NCBI GenBank assembly: GCA_046540855.1
Contig: JBKHEJ010000050.1
Location: 1-14,016, forward strand
Direction of reading: 5' to 3'
DNA from: T1Sed10-7 sp046540855
Lineage (GTDB): Bacteria; Actinomycetota; Nitriliruptoria; Nitriliruptorales; Nitriliruptoraceae
DNA length: 14,016 bases
Shown: positions 1-7,450 of the stretch, piece after piece
How positions within the stretch are numbered: position 1 is the first letter of the stretch
How the letters are laid out: the number at the start of each line of letters is the position of its first letter
Position numbers and translations under genes: made by a program
Notes under the pieces: generated by a model
What the model was told of the DNA's origin: nothing
Database searches by the model: none
Seen by the model: only the letters and a program-made list of their open reading frames with translations

Positions 1-1655
1 CGGTCGCGGTCGTCCAGACAGGTATCGGGCCGGGCCTCCAGACGGGTCCGGGTGCCGGGGCCCTCCACCGCTCCGGCGGCGGCGAGCAGCTGGAGGCCGG
101 CCCAGCGGGGGTCGGTGCGGGGCACGTCGACGGTCCAGGCGAGCTCCGCACCGCCGGCGAGGAGCGTCCGTTGCACGCGCAGCCGCAGAGCCGGGTCGGC
201 CACGACCTGCGTCGGGGGACGCGCGGTCCGGACGGCCACGGCGGCCAGCACGCCTGCGGCCGTCCCGCTGGACCACTCCACGGGGTGGACCCGGTAGGCG
301 CCGTTGCTGAGGTGGGTGGTGCCGATGGTCTTGCCGGCTGCGACGAGGTTCGTCGGCGCGTCGGCCACCAGGGCGCTGAGCGGGACCTGGAAGGGCCGGG
401 TCGGATCGTTGCGGCTGGTCGGATCGCCGACGGCGGCGTGCACGTCGAGCGGGTACCAGCCGACACCGCCGCTGTCGGGGAAGTGGGTGGCCCGCGCCCG
501 GTGGTCGGGGTTGGCGAGCAGGTCCTCGGCGGTGACGATCGTGCGTGCTCGAAGGCGCCGGGCCTCGCGGACGTAGGGCTCGGCTGCGAGCCCGTCCGGC
601 GTCATGGCCGCCGCGGGGTCGAGCTGGAGCTCGGGATGGCCGGAGCCGCCGTCGTCGCGTGGTGCCTCGGTCTGGAGCCAGTGGACGAAGGCCAGGGTCA
701 GCTCCCGGGCTGCCGCCACGACCCGGCCCCGGTCCGCGGCGCCGACGAGGTCGGCATCGGCGAAGTCGTTGCCCGGCCAGTTGATGACCGCCGTCTCGAT
801 CCCACCGAGGCGGTCGGCGTCGCGTAGGCGGCGGTAGGTCCAGAAGGGCGGGGGACCGCCGGGCCGGGCGGTGAACATCCCGAAGCGCCGCGGGGTGCCC
901 GCGGCATCGGGGACGTCGAGGCGGAAGGGCTGGGTGGCGCGCCATCGGTCGTAGCCTGCGGGACGAGGGACCACCGGACCGGGGAGGCGGTCCCGCCGCA
1001 GCACCGCGCAGACGGTGATCGCCTGGGTGCGTCCTTCGTCGGCGTGCTCGGGTGCCTGGGCCTCGCCGGTCTGCGCGCGGGCCTCCGCCCCCGTCACCCA
1101 CGGCGCGCCGGCCGCGGCCAGCAGGTCACCGAGCTCGGTGGCGCACACCACCACCGAGGGGTGGACGCTGAGGCGCCCGTCGGGGGTGGCGACGTCGAGA
1201 CGCACGATGTGCGTCCCGTCACGCCGCACCGCCACCACCTCGCTGCCGAGCAGGACCTCGAGGCGGCCCGTGGACCGTGCCCGTCGCAGCAGCTCGTCGA
1301 GGACCTCCGCCCCGACCCGCGGCTCGAAGCACAGCCGGCTGACCCAGCCGTTGCCGGGGTTGGTCCACGCCTCGGGTGGCGCCCCGGCCGGAGCCTGCCG
1401 GCGGTAGTGGTCACGGATGCGGTCGCGCACCCACCGGTAGCTGGCGGGGGCACCGACGGACTCGATCAACGGGTGCTCGTCGAGGGGTGCGACGAGCTGG
1501 CGGGTGATCTGGCCGCCGGGCTGCTCGCTGGCCTCCAGCAGGGTCACCTCAGCACCGGCGGCGACGGCCGCGACCGCCGCGGCGATCCCCGCGAGGCCGC
1601 CCCCGACGATCACGACCTCGCGGTCCCGCGCTCGGGCGGGTGCCCGCTCAGCCAT
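1..1655 (-). CDS. FAD-dependent oxidoreductase (FAD_oxidored, PF12831 type), partial at left edge
   Basis: The reading frame runs from ATG at 1655 to the left edge without a stop, giving about 551 residues. Residues 12-41 form a Rossmann FAD-binding unit: VVIVGGGLAG followed by an acidic strand end (E41) and PGGQ. Near residues 435-470 the stretch LVAAGKTIGTTHLSNGAYRV and then HPVEW matches the C-terminal FAD-contacting region typical of this family, so most of the protein is present. There is no signal peptide or membrane segment, so it should be cytoplasmic. Its ATG lies inside the last codons of the DUF4127 gene (8-base overlap, ATGGCTGA), so the two are probably translationally coupled. 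Members of this family often sit in sugar-catabolism operons, but I know of no assigned substrate. I infer a redox step on an imported amino-sugar derivative. The family call is firm; the reaction is unknown. Confidence 0.88.
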   Translation of the reverse strand, partial: MAERAPARARDREVVIVGGGLAGIAAAVAAVAAGAEVTLLEASEQPGGQITRQLVAPLDEHPLIESVGAPASYRWVRDRIRDHYRRQAPAGAPPEAWTNPGNGWVSRLCFEPRVGAEVLDELLRRARSTGRLEVLLGSEVVAVRRDGTHIVRLDVATPDGRLSVHPSVVVCATELGDLLAAAGAPWVTGAEARAQTGEAQAPEHADEGRTQAITVCAVLRRDRLPGPVVPRPAGYDRWRATQPFRLDVPDAAGTPRRFGMFTARPGGPPPFWTYRRLRDADRLGGIETAVINWPGNDFADADLVGAADRGRVVAAARELTLAFVHWLQTEAPRDDGGSGHPELQLDPAAAMTPDGLAAEPYVREARRLRARTIVTAEDLLANPDHRARATHFPDSGGVGWYPLDVHAAVGDPTSRNDPTRPFQVPLSALVADAPTNLVAAGKTIGTTHLSNGAYRVHPVEWSSGTAAGVLAAVAVRTARPPTQVVADPALRLRVQRTLLAGGAELAWTVDVPRTDPRWAGLQLLAAAGAVEGPGTRTRLEARPDTCLDDRD

Positions 1656-3132
1656 CGGCGGCCACCACCTCGAGGTCGCAGGCGAAGGTGGTGGACCACA
1701 CCAGACGGGTGCGGTCGGGGGCGAGCCGCCAGCGCGCACCGAGGGCGCCGAGGCCTTCGAGCTCGCCGGCCAGTCGCGCCCCGACCGTCGCGGACAGGGC
1801 CGCGGCCTCGGCTCCGCTCGCCGGCTCCACGTCCTCGCCGGCTGCTCGGCGCGCCTTGCGGAGCTCGGTGCGGACCCGGGCCATGTAGCCGACATCCTCG
1901 ACCAGACGGTGGACGAGGAGCCGCTCGTGAGCGCTGCCCGGGCCGGAACGGCCCCGCCCGATGACCGCGTGGGCGAGGGCGGAGCCGATCGTGTTGCCGG
2001 CGGTGTTCCACCCGGCGTAGGCGCCCAGCGACGCGAGCACCTCGCGTTCCGCGAGCCGCTCGACCAGCGCCGGGGAGCCCCCGTTGGGGAAGGCGGTGTC
2101 GGCGACGGCCACCCAGGCGCCGGCCTCCACCAGCTCGGCGATGCGGTCCGCGGCCTGCCGGTGACGGCGGTCGCGTGCCGCATCCGGCGCCGGGGGCGCC
2201 AGGGCCCAGTCGCCGGTCGGCTCAGGCGGCAGGACGACCAGCACCACCTCGGCGTCCCGCAGGTCGGCGACGAGCCGTCCCCCGACCGCGGCGACCTGCG
2301 AGCGGGCCGTGGCACGGATCGGGACGGCCTCGTAGGGGGCGGTGCGATCGAGACCCGGATGGTCCCACAGTGCGACCCGTGGCTGCTCGCTCGCGCCACG
2401 CAGCGCCCGCACGAGGCGCACGCTCGCGATCTCGTCGGCGCCGGCGTACCGCTCGAGGTGACCGGGTGCGCCCAGCGCGGCGACCCAGTGGTCGAGCCAG
2501 GACGCCTCGGCCGCGGGCAGGCCGACCGGTGCGGTGTCGTCGGCGCTGAGCACGAGGTGGTCGAGGGTGCCGTCCTCGGCCAGCGCGAGCGTGGCCAGGA
2601 GCAGCGTGTGGTTGCGCAGACGGCGCCGCGCCACGTCCCTGGTCACCTCGTCGGGCAGAGCCCGGCGGGCCTCGTCGAGCTCGTCGCGGTCGCCGCGGTG
2701 CAGCGCGCGGGACCAGCGGGCCAGCGCCCGCCCGTGGTGGGCCCAGTACTCCGGCTCCTCGGAGGCGTCGTCGAGGTCGGGCAGGCGGGTCACGACGGCG
2801 TAGGCATCGATCCTCAGCCCCGGCTGCGCGCGGCGCAGGCGGCGCAGAGCGTCGAGTCGGGCCACCACCGTCGCGACGGAGGCGCCGGTCAGCCGGGAGG
2901 CCAGCAGGCCGCCGTGGCAGAGCGCGTCGATCGAGACGATGGCCGTCCCGGCGTGGACGCCCGGCGACTCGAGCCAGCTGGCCAGCGCGTCGGTGTCCCC
3001 GGGGATCCGTCCCCGCGGCAGCGCGTCGGCGGGGGGCAGGTGCAGGCGCGCACCGGCGATGTCGGCCAGCAGCTGCGGGTAGCGCAGGTGGACCGGCCGC
3101 TCGTCGGCAGGGAGCAGGACGAGGTCGCTCAC
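1648..3132 (-). CDS. DUF4127 family protein, function unassigned
   Basis: The chosen GTG start at 3132 overlaps the stop of the preceding permease gene (GTGA) and opens directly into the conserved N-terminus (LLPADERPVHLRYPQLLA). The protein has 494 residues. Recognisable DUF4127 blocks are the ERPV segment at 11-14, IVSIDALCHGGLLASR at 65-80, LVLSADDTAPVG at 193-204, the AGADE segment at 230-234 and AYAGWNTAGNTIGSAL at 371-386. There is no signal peptide or transmembrane segment, so it is likely cytoplasmic. It lies between the sugar ABC permeases and an FAD oxidoreductase, in an operon controlled by a predicted DasR-like operator. This suggests an enzyme acting on the imported amino-sugar compound. 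I do not know a proven activity for this domain. The conserved acidic and asparagine-rich motifs look catalytic, but that is inference. Confidence 0.88.
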   Translation of the reverse strand: MSDLVLLPADERPVHLRYPQLLADIAGARLHLPPADALPRGRIPGDTDALASWLESPGVHAGTAIVSIDALCHGGLLASRLTGASVATVVARLDALRRLRRAQPGLRIDAYAVVTRLPDLDDASEEPEYWAHHGRALARWSRALHRGDRDELDEARRALPDEVTRDVARRRLRNHTLLLATLALAEDGTLDHLVLSADDTAPVGLPAAEASWLDHWVAALGAPGHLERYAGADEIASVRLVRALRGASEQPRVALWDHPGLDRTAPYEAVPIRATARSQVAAVGGRLVADLRDAEVVLVVLPPEPTGDWALAPPAPDAARDRRHRQAADRIAELVEAGAWVAVADTAFPNGGSPALVERLAEREVLASLGAYAGWNTAGNTIGSALAHAVIGRGRSGPGSAHERLLVHRLVEDVGYMARVRTELRKARRAAGEDVEPASGAEAAALSATVGARLAGELEGLGALGARWRLAPDRTRLVWSTTFACDLEVVAADG

Positions 3133-4040
3133 CCCTTGATCGCTCCCTCGCCCACCCCGCGGAAGAACTGCTTCTGCAGGGCGACGAACAGGACCAGCAC
3201 GGGGATGATCGCGATGATGGTGCCCGCGGCGATCAGGCGCTGGTCGGCGGAGAACTGCCCGTCGAGGAAGACCAGACCGACGGTGAGGGTGAACTTCTCC
3301 GGGTCCCGCAGCACGATCAGCGGCCACAGGAAGTCGTCCCAGGCGGCCATGAAGCTGAAGATGGCCACGACCGCGAGCGAGCCACGCGCCGACGGCAGCG
3401 CCACGTGCCAGAACAGCTGCCACTCGTTCGTGCCGTCGACCCGCGCGGCTTCCTCGAGCTCGGGGTGCAGGGACATGAAGGCCTGGCGCATGATGAAGAT
3501 CGACAGCACGGTGACCGCGATCGGCAGGGCCGCGCCGGTGAGGGTGTTGATGAGGTTCAGGTCGCGCGCCACGAGGAAGACCGAGATCATGATCACCTCG
3601 AAGGGGATCACGAGCGTCGCGACCATCGCAGCGAAGAGCGGTTCACGCCCCCGGAAGCGCATGCGGGCCAGGGGGTAGCCCGCCATCGCCCCGAACAGGC
3701 AGTTGCCGATCACGACCAGCAGGGCGACGTAGCCCGAGTTGGTCAGGTAGTTCAGCAACGGCAGCGACCGCATCACCTCGAGGTAGTTGCCGAGCGTGGG
3801 GTCCGCGGGGATGAACTCGGGCGGGAAGGCGAAGATGTTCTCCGCCGGCCCCTTCAGCGAGGTGGAGATCTGCCACAGGAAGGGTCCCACGGAGATCACC
3901 AGCACGAAGAGCAGGAGCGCGTAGCGGCCGACCCGGCCGAGGACGCGGCGGCGACGGGCCCGGCGGCTGGCCTCGACGATGTCGGAGCCGGCGGGTCGGG
4001 ACGCGTCCGGGACGGTTCCCGGTGCCAGGGGGGTGCTCAC
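3129..4040 (-). CDS. Carbohydrate ABC transporter permease, MalG/UgpE type
   Basis: One of two inner-membrane subunits of a binding-protein-dependent sugar importer; 303 residues. A basic N-terminus (RRARRRR, 26-32) precedes the first membrane helix (about 38-58), and about five more hydrophobic segments follow. The cytoplasmic EAA loop that docks the ATPase is clear at about 197-216 (EEAARVDGTNEWQLFWHVAL). GTG at 4040 was chosen because it overlaps the stop of the upstream permease gene as GTGA. A longer open frame upstream is only antisense-like sequence within that gene. The stop overlaps the DUF4127 start in the same way. No ATP-binding subunit gene follows, which in actinobacteria usually means a shared MsiK-type ATPase encoded elsewhere. 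Confidence 0.95.
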   Translation of the reverse strand: MSTPLAPGTVPDASRPAGSDIVEASRRARRRRVLGRVGRYALLLFVLVISVGPFLWQISTSLKGPAENIFAFPPEFIPADPTLGNYLEVMRSLPLLNYLTNSGYVALLVVIGNCLFGAMAGYPLARMRFRGREPLFAAMVATLVIPFEVIMISVFLVARDLNLINTLTGAALPIAVTVLSIFIMRQAFMSLHPELEEAARVDGTNEWQLFWHVALPSARGSLAVVAIFSFMAAWDDFLWPLIVLRDPEKFTLTVGLVFLDGQFSADQRLIAAGTIIAIIPVLVLFVALQKQFFRGVGEGAIKG

Positions 4041-4906
4041 GGGTTCGCCCTCCGTCGCGTGATGATCTGCGAGACGAGCGTCAGGCCGAAGACCAACAGG
4101 AACAGCACGAGGCTCATCGCCGACGAGTAGCCCAGCTCGAGACCGGAGAACCCCCGCTGGTAGATGTAGAGGACCAGCGTCTCGCTGGCACGGTTGGGTC
4201 CGCCCCCGGTCAGCACGAGCGCCTCGGTGAACACCTTGATGGCGTTGATGGTGACCAGCGTGCCCACCAGCACCATCGTCGGGCGCATCAGCGGCAGCGT
4301 GATCGACCAGAACCGACGGATCGGACCGGCGCCGTCCAGCGCGGCCGCCTCGTACAGGTCCTGGGGGATGTTCTGCAGCCCGGCGATGTAGATCACCATG
4401 TAGTACCCGAGGCCCTTCCAGATGGTGACGATCGACACGCTGATCATCACCAGGGCCGGATCGGACAGCCAGCGCACCGGCTCGTTGATCATCCCCAGCC
4501 ACTCGAGGACGAAGTTGACCAGACCGTCGCTGCGCAGCATCCAGCCCCAGATGAGCGCGGCGACGACCATCGAGGCGACCACGGGGGAGAAGAACACCAC
4601 CCGGAAGAAGGTCATGCCCCTGAGCTTCGCGCTGACGAGCAGCGCGATGAGCAGGGGCAGCACGACCAGGGCCGGGGTGACGATGACCGTGAACACGGCC
4701 GTGTTGCCGAAGGCGTTCCAGAAGAAGTCGTCACCGGCGAGGCGGCGGAAGTTGTCCAGCCCCGTGAACCCGCCGCCGCGCAGCGTGTGCGTGTCGGTGA
4801 AGGCCAGGGCGGCGGTGTTCACCACCGGCCACCACAGGAACACCGCGAGCAGCAGCAGGGAGGGCGCCAGGAACAGCCAGGGCGTGTACCAGCGTCTGCC
4901 GATCAT
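4037..4906 (-). CDS. Carbohydrate ABC transporter permease, MalF/UgpA type
   Basis: Partner membrane subunit of the sugar importer; 289 residues. It has an N-terminal helix at about 9-33 (WLFLAPSLLLLAVFLWWPVV, typical of this family) and around five further helices. The EAA loop is at about 186-205 (YEAAALDGAGPIRRFWSITL). The ATG at 4906 is preceded by AAGGAC on the minus strand at a suitable distance, which supports the start. It lies 80 bases downstream of the solute-binding lipoprotein gene, with a strong hairpin in the gap, and overlaps the second permease gene by GTGA. Substrate identity is inferred from the nag-type regulator and enzymes nearby: GlcNAc, chitobiose or another GlcNAc-containing compound. 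Confidence 0.95.
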   Translation of the reverse strand: MIGRRWYTPWLFLAPSLLLLAVFLWWPVVNTAALAFTDTHTLRGGGFTGLDNFRRLAGDDFFWNAFGNTAVFTVIVTPALVVLPLLIALLVSAKLRGMTFFRVVFFSPVVASMVVAALIWGWMLRSDGLVNFVLEWLGMINEPVRWLSDPALVMISVSIVTIWKGLGYYMVIYIAGLQNIPQDLYEAAALDGAGPIRRFWSITLPLMRPTMVLVGTLVTINAIKVFTEALVLTGGGPNRASETLVLYIYQRGFSGLELGYSSAMSLVLFLLVFGLTLVSQIITRRRANP

Positions 4907-4935
4907 GACCGGTCCTTACCGCTGCCCGGTGGAGC

Positions 4936-4978
4936 GCCCGGGGCCACGCGCGTTGGGGGGTAGCGCGTGACCCCGGGC
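4936..4978 (-). promoter_or_regulatory. Strong intra-operon hairpin between lipoprotein and permease genes
   Basis: GCCCGGGG (4936-4943) pairs with CCCCGGGC (4971-4978), and CACGCGC (4945-4951) pairs with GCGCGTG (4963-4969). One mismatch separates the two blocks and the loop is 11 bases. No T-run follows on the minus strand, so it does not look like a full intrinsic terminator. In other sugar ABC operons such elements stabilise the binding-protein mRNA or partly terminate transcription, so that binding protein exceeds permease. I infer the same role here. Confidence 0.7.
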
Positions 4979-4986
4979 GGGGGGCG

Positions 4987-6405
4987 TCAGCCGGCGCGAC
5001 GCTCGAGGATGTCGTTGACCTCAGCGGTCGCTGCCTCGAGGGCCTCCTCGGCGGTGACGTCACCGAGGATCGCGGACTGGACGTTGGAGATGACCGCGTT
5101 GTTGAACTCCTCGTCGACCACCACCGGTCGCAGGTTCGCCGCCTGCGGCAGCTGTTCCGCGGCCACGGAGATCGCCTCGGCGAACTCGGCATCCTCGGCG
5201 TCCGGGTCGGTGAACATCGGGTCGTCGAGCGCGTCGACGATGCTCGGGAAGATGAGCACCTCCTCGGCGAAGGCCAGCTGGTTCTCACCGTTGGTCATGA
5301 ACTGCGCGAAGGCGTGTGCGAGGTCGGGGTTCTCCGTGGTCTCGGGGACCAGCAGCCCCATGACCGACATCCCGGTGACACCGGCGGGACCGGTGATCTG
5401 GGGCGCCACACGGGTCTCGGCGGCGATGTCGGGCGCGTTCTCCTCGATGATGTCGAGGAAGTTCGGGCCGGTCGGGAACAGCGCGATCTCACCGGCCTGG
5501 TAGGCCTCGATCTCCTGGCGGTGCCCCTCGGTGACCGCGTCGGGGCTGATGGCGCCGTCCTCGTAGAGCGAGCGCAGCTGCTCGACGTGGGCGACCGCCT
5601 CGGGGGTGTTGAAGGTGGCCTCGGTCGCGTCCTCGTTGGTGATCTCCACCCCGAGCTTGACCAGGTCGATGACGAAGCGGTTCTCCAGCGCCGGGTGCAG
5701 CCCACGGACGTCGGTGTTCTCGGCGACGGTACGGGCGGTCTCGAACAGCTCCTCGAAGGTCTCGGGCGCCGCGTCGGGATCGAGGCCCGCCTCGTCGAGC
5801 AGCTGGGCGTTGTACATCGTCACCTCGGTCGACAGGTACCAGGGGTAGCCGAAGGCACCGTCGATGCCGGGGTAGCGGAAGGAGTCCCAAGCGCCCTCGA
5901 CGTAGTCGTCGCGGACGTCCGCGGCGGCCTCATCGAGGTCGACGAACTGCCCCTCGACCGCGAGCGGGAAGGACAGGTCCGGGTTGAGGTTGATGACGTC
6001 CGCCAAGGTGCCCGCCGAGGCATCCGCGAGCAGGCGCTCCTGCGCACCCTCGAAGGGGACGTCGACCCACTCGATCGTCGTGTCGGGGTGCTCCGCCTCG
6101 AAGGCCTCGATCACCCCTTCGATGTACCCATCGAACGTCGGCGACAGCTGCAGGGTGGTGAAGGTGATCTCTCCGCTCAGCGCGGCCGGCTCACCGTCCT
6201 CCTCACCCTCGTCCGCACCGTCGTCGGCGCCCTCATCCGTGCCGTCGTCGTCGTCCGTGCCGTCCTCAGCCGGTTCCTCGGCATCGGGCTCGTCCTCGGG
6301 CTCGTCCACCTCCCCGGCCGTCCCGCACGCGGCGAGCACGACCGTCAACGCGATGAGCCCGGCCAGCGGGCCCCGCCTGGTTCGGTACATGGCCTTGCTT
6401 CTCAT
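4987..6405 (-). CDS. Sugar ABC transporter substrate-binding lipoprotein (family 1)
   Basis: Extracytoplasmic sugar-binding component of the importer; 472 residues. A basic stretch and hydrophobic core end in a lipobox (VLAAC), with the lipidated cysteine at residue 27. Residues about 32-75 form a linker made almost only of Asp, Glu, Gly, Ala and Pro. The mature binding domain starts near GEITFTTLQLSP, and the motif MYNAQLLDEAGLDPD is typical of family 1 sugar-binding proteins. The first ATG (6405) is preferred over Met6 because AGGGAG lies seven bases upstream of it on the minus strand. It is the first gene of the operon. The promoter region carries a DasR-like operator, so expression should respond to amino sugars. 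The exact ligand cannot be read from the sequence. Confidence 0.93.
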   Translation of the reverse strand: MRSKAMYRTRRGPLAGLIALTVVLAACGTAGEVDEPEDEPDAEEPAEDGTDDDDGTDEGADDGADEGEEDGEPAALSGEITFTTLQLSPTFDGYIEGVIEAFEAEHPDTTIEWVDVPFEGAQERLLADASAGTLADVINLNPDLSFPLAVEGQFVDLDEAAADVRDDYVEGAWDSFRYPGIDGAFGYPWYLSTEVTMYNAQLLDEAGLDPDAAPETFEELFETARTVAENTDVRGLHPALENRFVIDLVKLGVEITNEDATEATFNTPEAVAHVEQLRSLYEDGAISPDAVTEGHRQEIEAYQAGEIALFPTGPNFLDIIEENAPDIAAETRVAPQITGPAGVTGMSVMGLLVPETTENPDLAHAFAQFMTNGENQLAFAEEVLIFPSIVDALDDPMFTDPDAEDAEFAEAISVAAEQLPQAANLRPVVVDEEFNNAVISNVQSAILGDVTAEEALEAATAEVNDILERRAG

Positions 6406-6457
6406 CGGGTACTCCCTGGGTCCCCGGTCGCCCCACCTGGCCGACCGGTCGTCGGCC

Positions 6458-6469
6458 CAGTCTGGACCG
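6458..6469. promoter_or_regulatory. Weak DasR-like operator near the lipoprotein -10
   Basis: On the minus strand CGGTCCAGACTG matches the core TGGTCTAGACCA at 8 of 12 positions and retains the GGTC/GAC half-sites. It overlaps the proposed -10 of the transporter operon. It could be a secondary binding site, or chance in GC-rich DNA. Confidence 0.35.
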
Positions 6470-6487
6470 GCGCGGGGAAGTTGTCAA
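6459..6487 (-). promoter_or_regulatory. Promoter of the transporter/DUF4127 operon
   Basis: On the minus strand a perfect TTGACA (6487-6482) is followed, after 17 bases, by CAGACT (6464-6459). The latter keeps the A2 and T6 of an actinobacterial TANNNT -10. The predicted start lies about 50 bases before the lipoprotein ATG. The -35 is the only AT-rich patch in the 232-base intergenic region and is covered by a DasR-like operator. Confidence 0.6.
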
Positions 6488-6494
6488 TACCAAT
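6479..6494. promoter_or_regulatory. DasR/NagR-like operator over the -35 of the transporter operon
   Basis: The minus-strand 16-mer ATTGGTATTGACAACT matches the DasR-responsive element consensus A(G/C)TGGTCTAGACCA(G/C)T at 12 of 16 positions. It contains the whole TTGACA -35, so a bound repressor would block the polymerase. It lies 144 bases from the start of the adjacent GntR-family repressor gene. The site call is by eye and not scored against a matrix. Confidence 0.6.
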
Positions 6495-6587
6495 AAGGCC
6501 AGAACAGACCTCATCGCGCCCGGGATCCGGCGTCATGCCCCGGGATGGACGGAACACACCCCACCTGTAGCGCCGAGAGTGGCATTG

Positions 6588-6599
6588 TGGTAGATACAA
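6588..6599. promoter_or_regulatory. Possible autoregulatory operator upstream of the repressor gene
   Basis: TGGTAGATACAA matches the DasR core TGGTCTAGACCA at 8 of 12 positions, with TGGT and ACnA half-sites kept. It lies 38 bases before the repressor GTG, where its promoter or start site would be expected, so it could mediate autoregulation. No convincing -35/-10 pair was found for this gene. Confidence 0.35.
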
Positions 6600-6637
6600 G
6601 GGTGCTCCCTCGAGTGGGTCGAGCGACAGGAGTCGAC

Positions 6638-7450
6638 GTGGCCGACACAGCAGGTGTCCGCTACCCCGGCTCCGACGGTGAGCTGCGTCCCTCTCCGAAG
6701 TACGCGCAGGTGCGCGACGGGGTGCTGAAGCTGATCGCCGATCTGTCCGCCGGCAGCCCGATCCCTCCCGAGCGGGTGCTGTCCGAACGCTTCGGGGTCT
6801 CACGCGTGACCCTGCGCCGTGCCGTGGACGACCTGGTGCGTGAGGGGCTGCTGATCCGGCGGCAGGGCAGCGGCACCTTCGTGGCCGCCGACAAGATCAC
6901 CCAGCGCGTGTCCACCACCTCCTTCAGTGAGAACATGCGCCGGCGCGGCCTGGTCCCGAGCAGCCGGGTCCTGCGCTTCGGACGTGGTCCCGCCGGCGCA
7001 CGCACGGCCCGTCAACTGCAGATCTCGCCCACCGACGAGGTGGTGGAGTTCGTGCGTCTCAGGCTCGCTGACGGCGAGCCGATGGCGCTGGAGACCGTGG
7101 CGATCCCCGCCAGCCTCGTGCCCGGCCTCACGCCCGAGGATCTCGCCCGTGGGTCGCTGTACGCCCTGCTCGACGAGCGCTACGGCCTGCGCATCGTGGC
7201 GGTCCGGCAGGTCATCGAACCGACCGTGACCTCCGGGAACGAGTCGAGCCACCTCGACCAGCCCCTGCACGCGCCGGCGCTGCTGGTCCGCACCACCGCA
7301 CGGGACGGCAGCGGGCGCGTGCTGGAGTTCGCCCGCTCGCTGTTCCGGGGTGACCGCTACGCCATCGTCACCGAGGTCAACGCCGGGCCCAACGGGGACG
7401 CGGGCATCGAGCTGTCGGGTGTCGTCACCCCCGACTGGGGGCGTGGGTGA
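6638..7450 (+). CDS. GntR/HutC-family transcriptional regulator, DasR/NagR-like
   Basis: Sugar-phosphate-responsive repressor of 270 residues. Residues about 19-83 form a GntR winged helix-turn-helix (KYAQVRDGVLKLI, PPERVLSERFGVSRVTLRRA, EGLLIRRQGSGTFVA). Residues about 97-250 form a UTRA effector domain (GEPMALETVAIP, SLYALLDERYGLRI, EFARSLFRGDRYAIV). The overall pattern closely follows Streptomyces DasR, which binds GlcN-6-P and GlcNAc-6-P. GTG at 6638 was chosen because AGGAG (6628-6632) precedes it by five bases. An in-frame ATG at 6545 would add 31 non-conserved residues and run through the operator region. It is divergent from the transporter operon and overlaps the kinase gene by GTGA. 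The predicted targets are the operators at 6479-6494 and 10,737-10,752. Confidence 0.93.
   Translation: MADTAGVRYPGSDGELRPSPKYAQVRDGVLKLIADLSAGSPIPPERVLSERFGVSRVTLRRAVDDLVREGLLIRRQGSGTFVAADKITQRVSTTSFSENMRRRGLVPSSRVLRFGRGPAGARTARQLQISPTDEVVEFVRLRLADGEPMALETVAIPASLVPGLTPEDLARGSLYALLDERYGLRIVAVRQVIEPTVTSGNESSHLDQPLHAPALLVRTTARDGSGRVLEFARSLFRGDRYAIVTEVNAGPNGDAGIELSGVVTPDWGRG

Noticed and set aside
1684..1706. GTGGTGGACCACACC, resembling a DasR operator
   Set aside because: It lies within the DUF4127 coding region, does not match the central CTAG and is not near a gene start except the coupled FAD gene.
3133..3423. Longer start for the DUF4127 gene
   Set aside because: The 97 extra codons read out of frame through the permease gene; the family N-terminus begins at the GTG at 3132.
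1504..3678. 724-codon plus-strand open frame
   Set aside because: It is antisense to the FAD oxidoreductase, DUF4127 and MalG-type permease genes, which have clear domain motifs; its own sequence shows no fold and arises from GC-biased third positions.
6496..6511. AGGCC-N6-GACCT partial inverted repeat upstream of the transporter promoter
   Set aside because: The half-site spacing does not fit the DasR operator and the repeat is imperfect; it may be chance.
6545..6637. Upstream ATG extension of the GntR regulator
   Set aside because: It adds 31 non-conserved residues, lacks a good ribosome-binding site and runs across the putative operator; GTG at 6638 has AGGAG at proper spacing.
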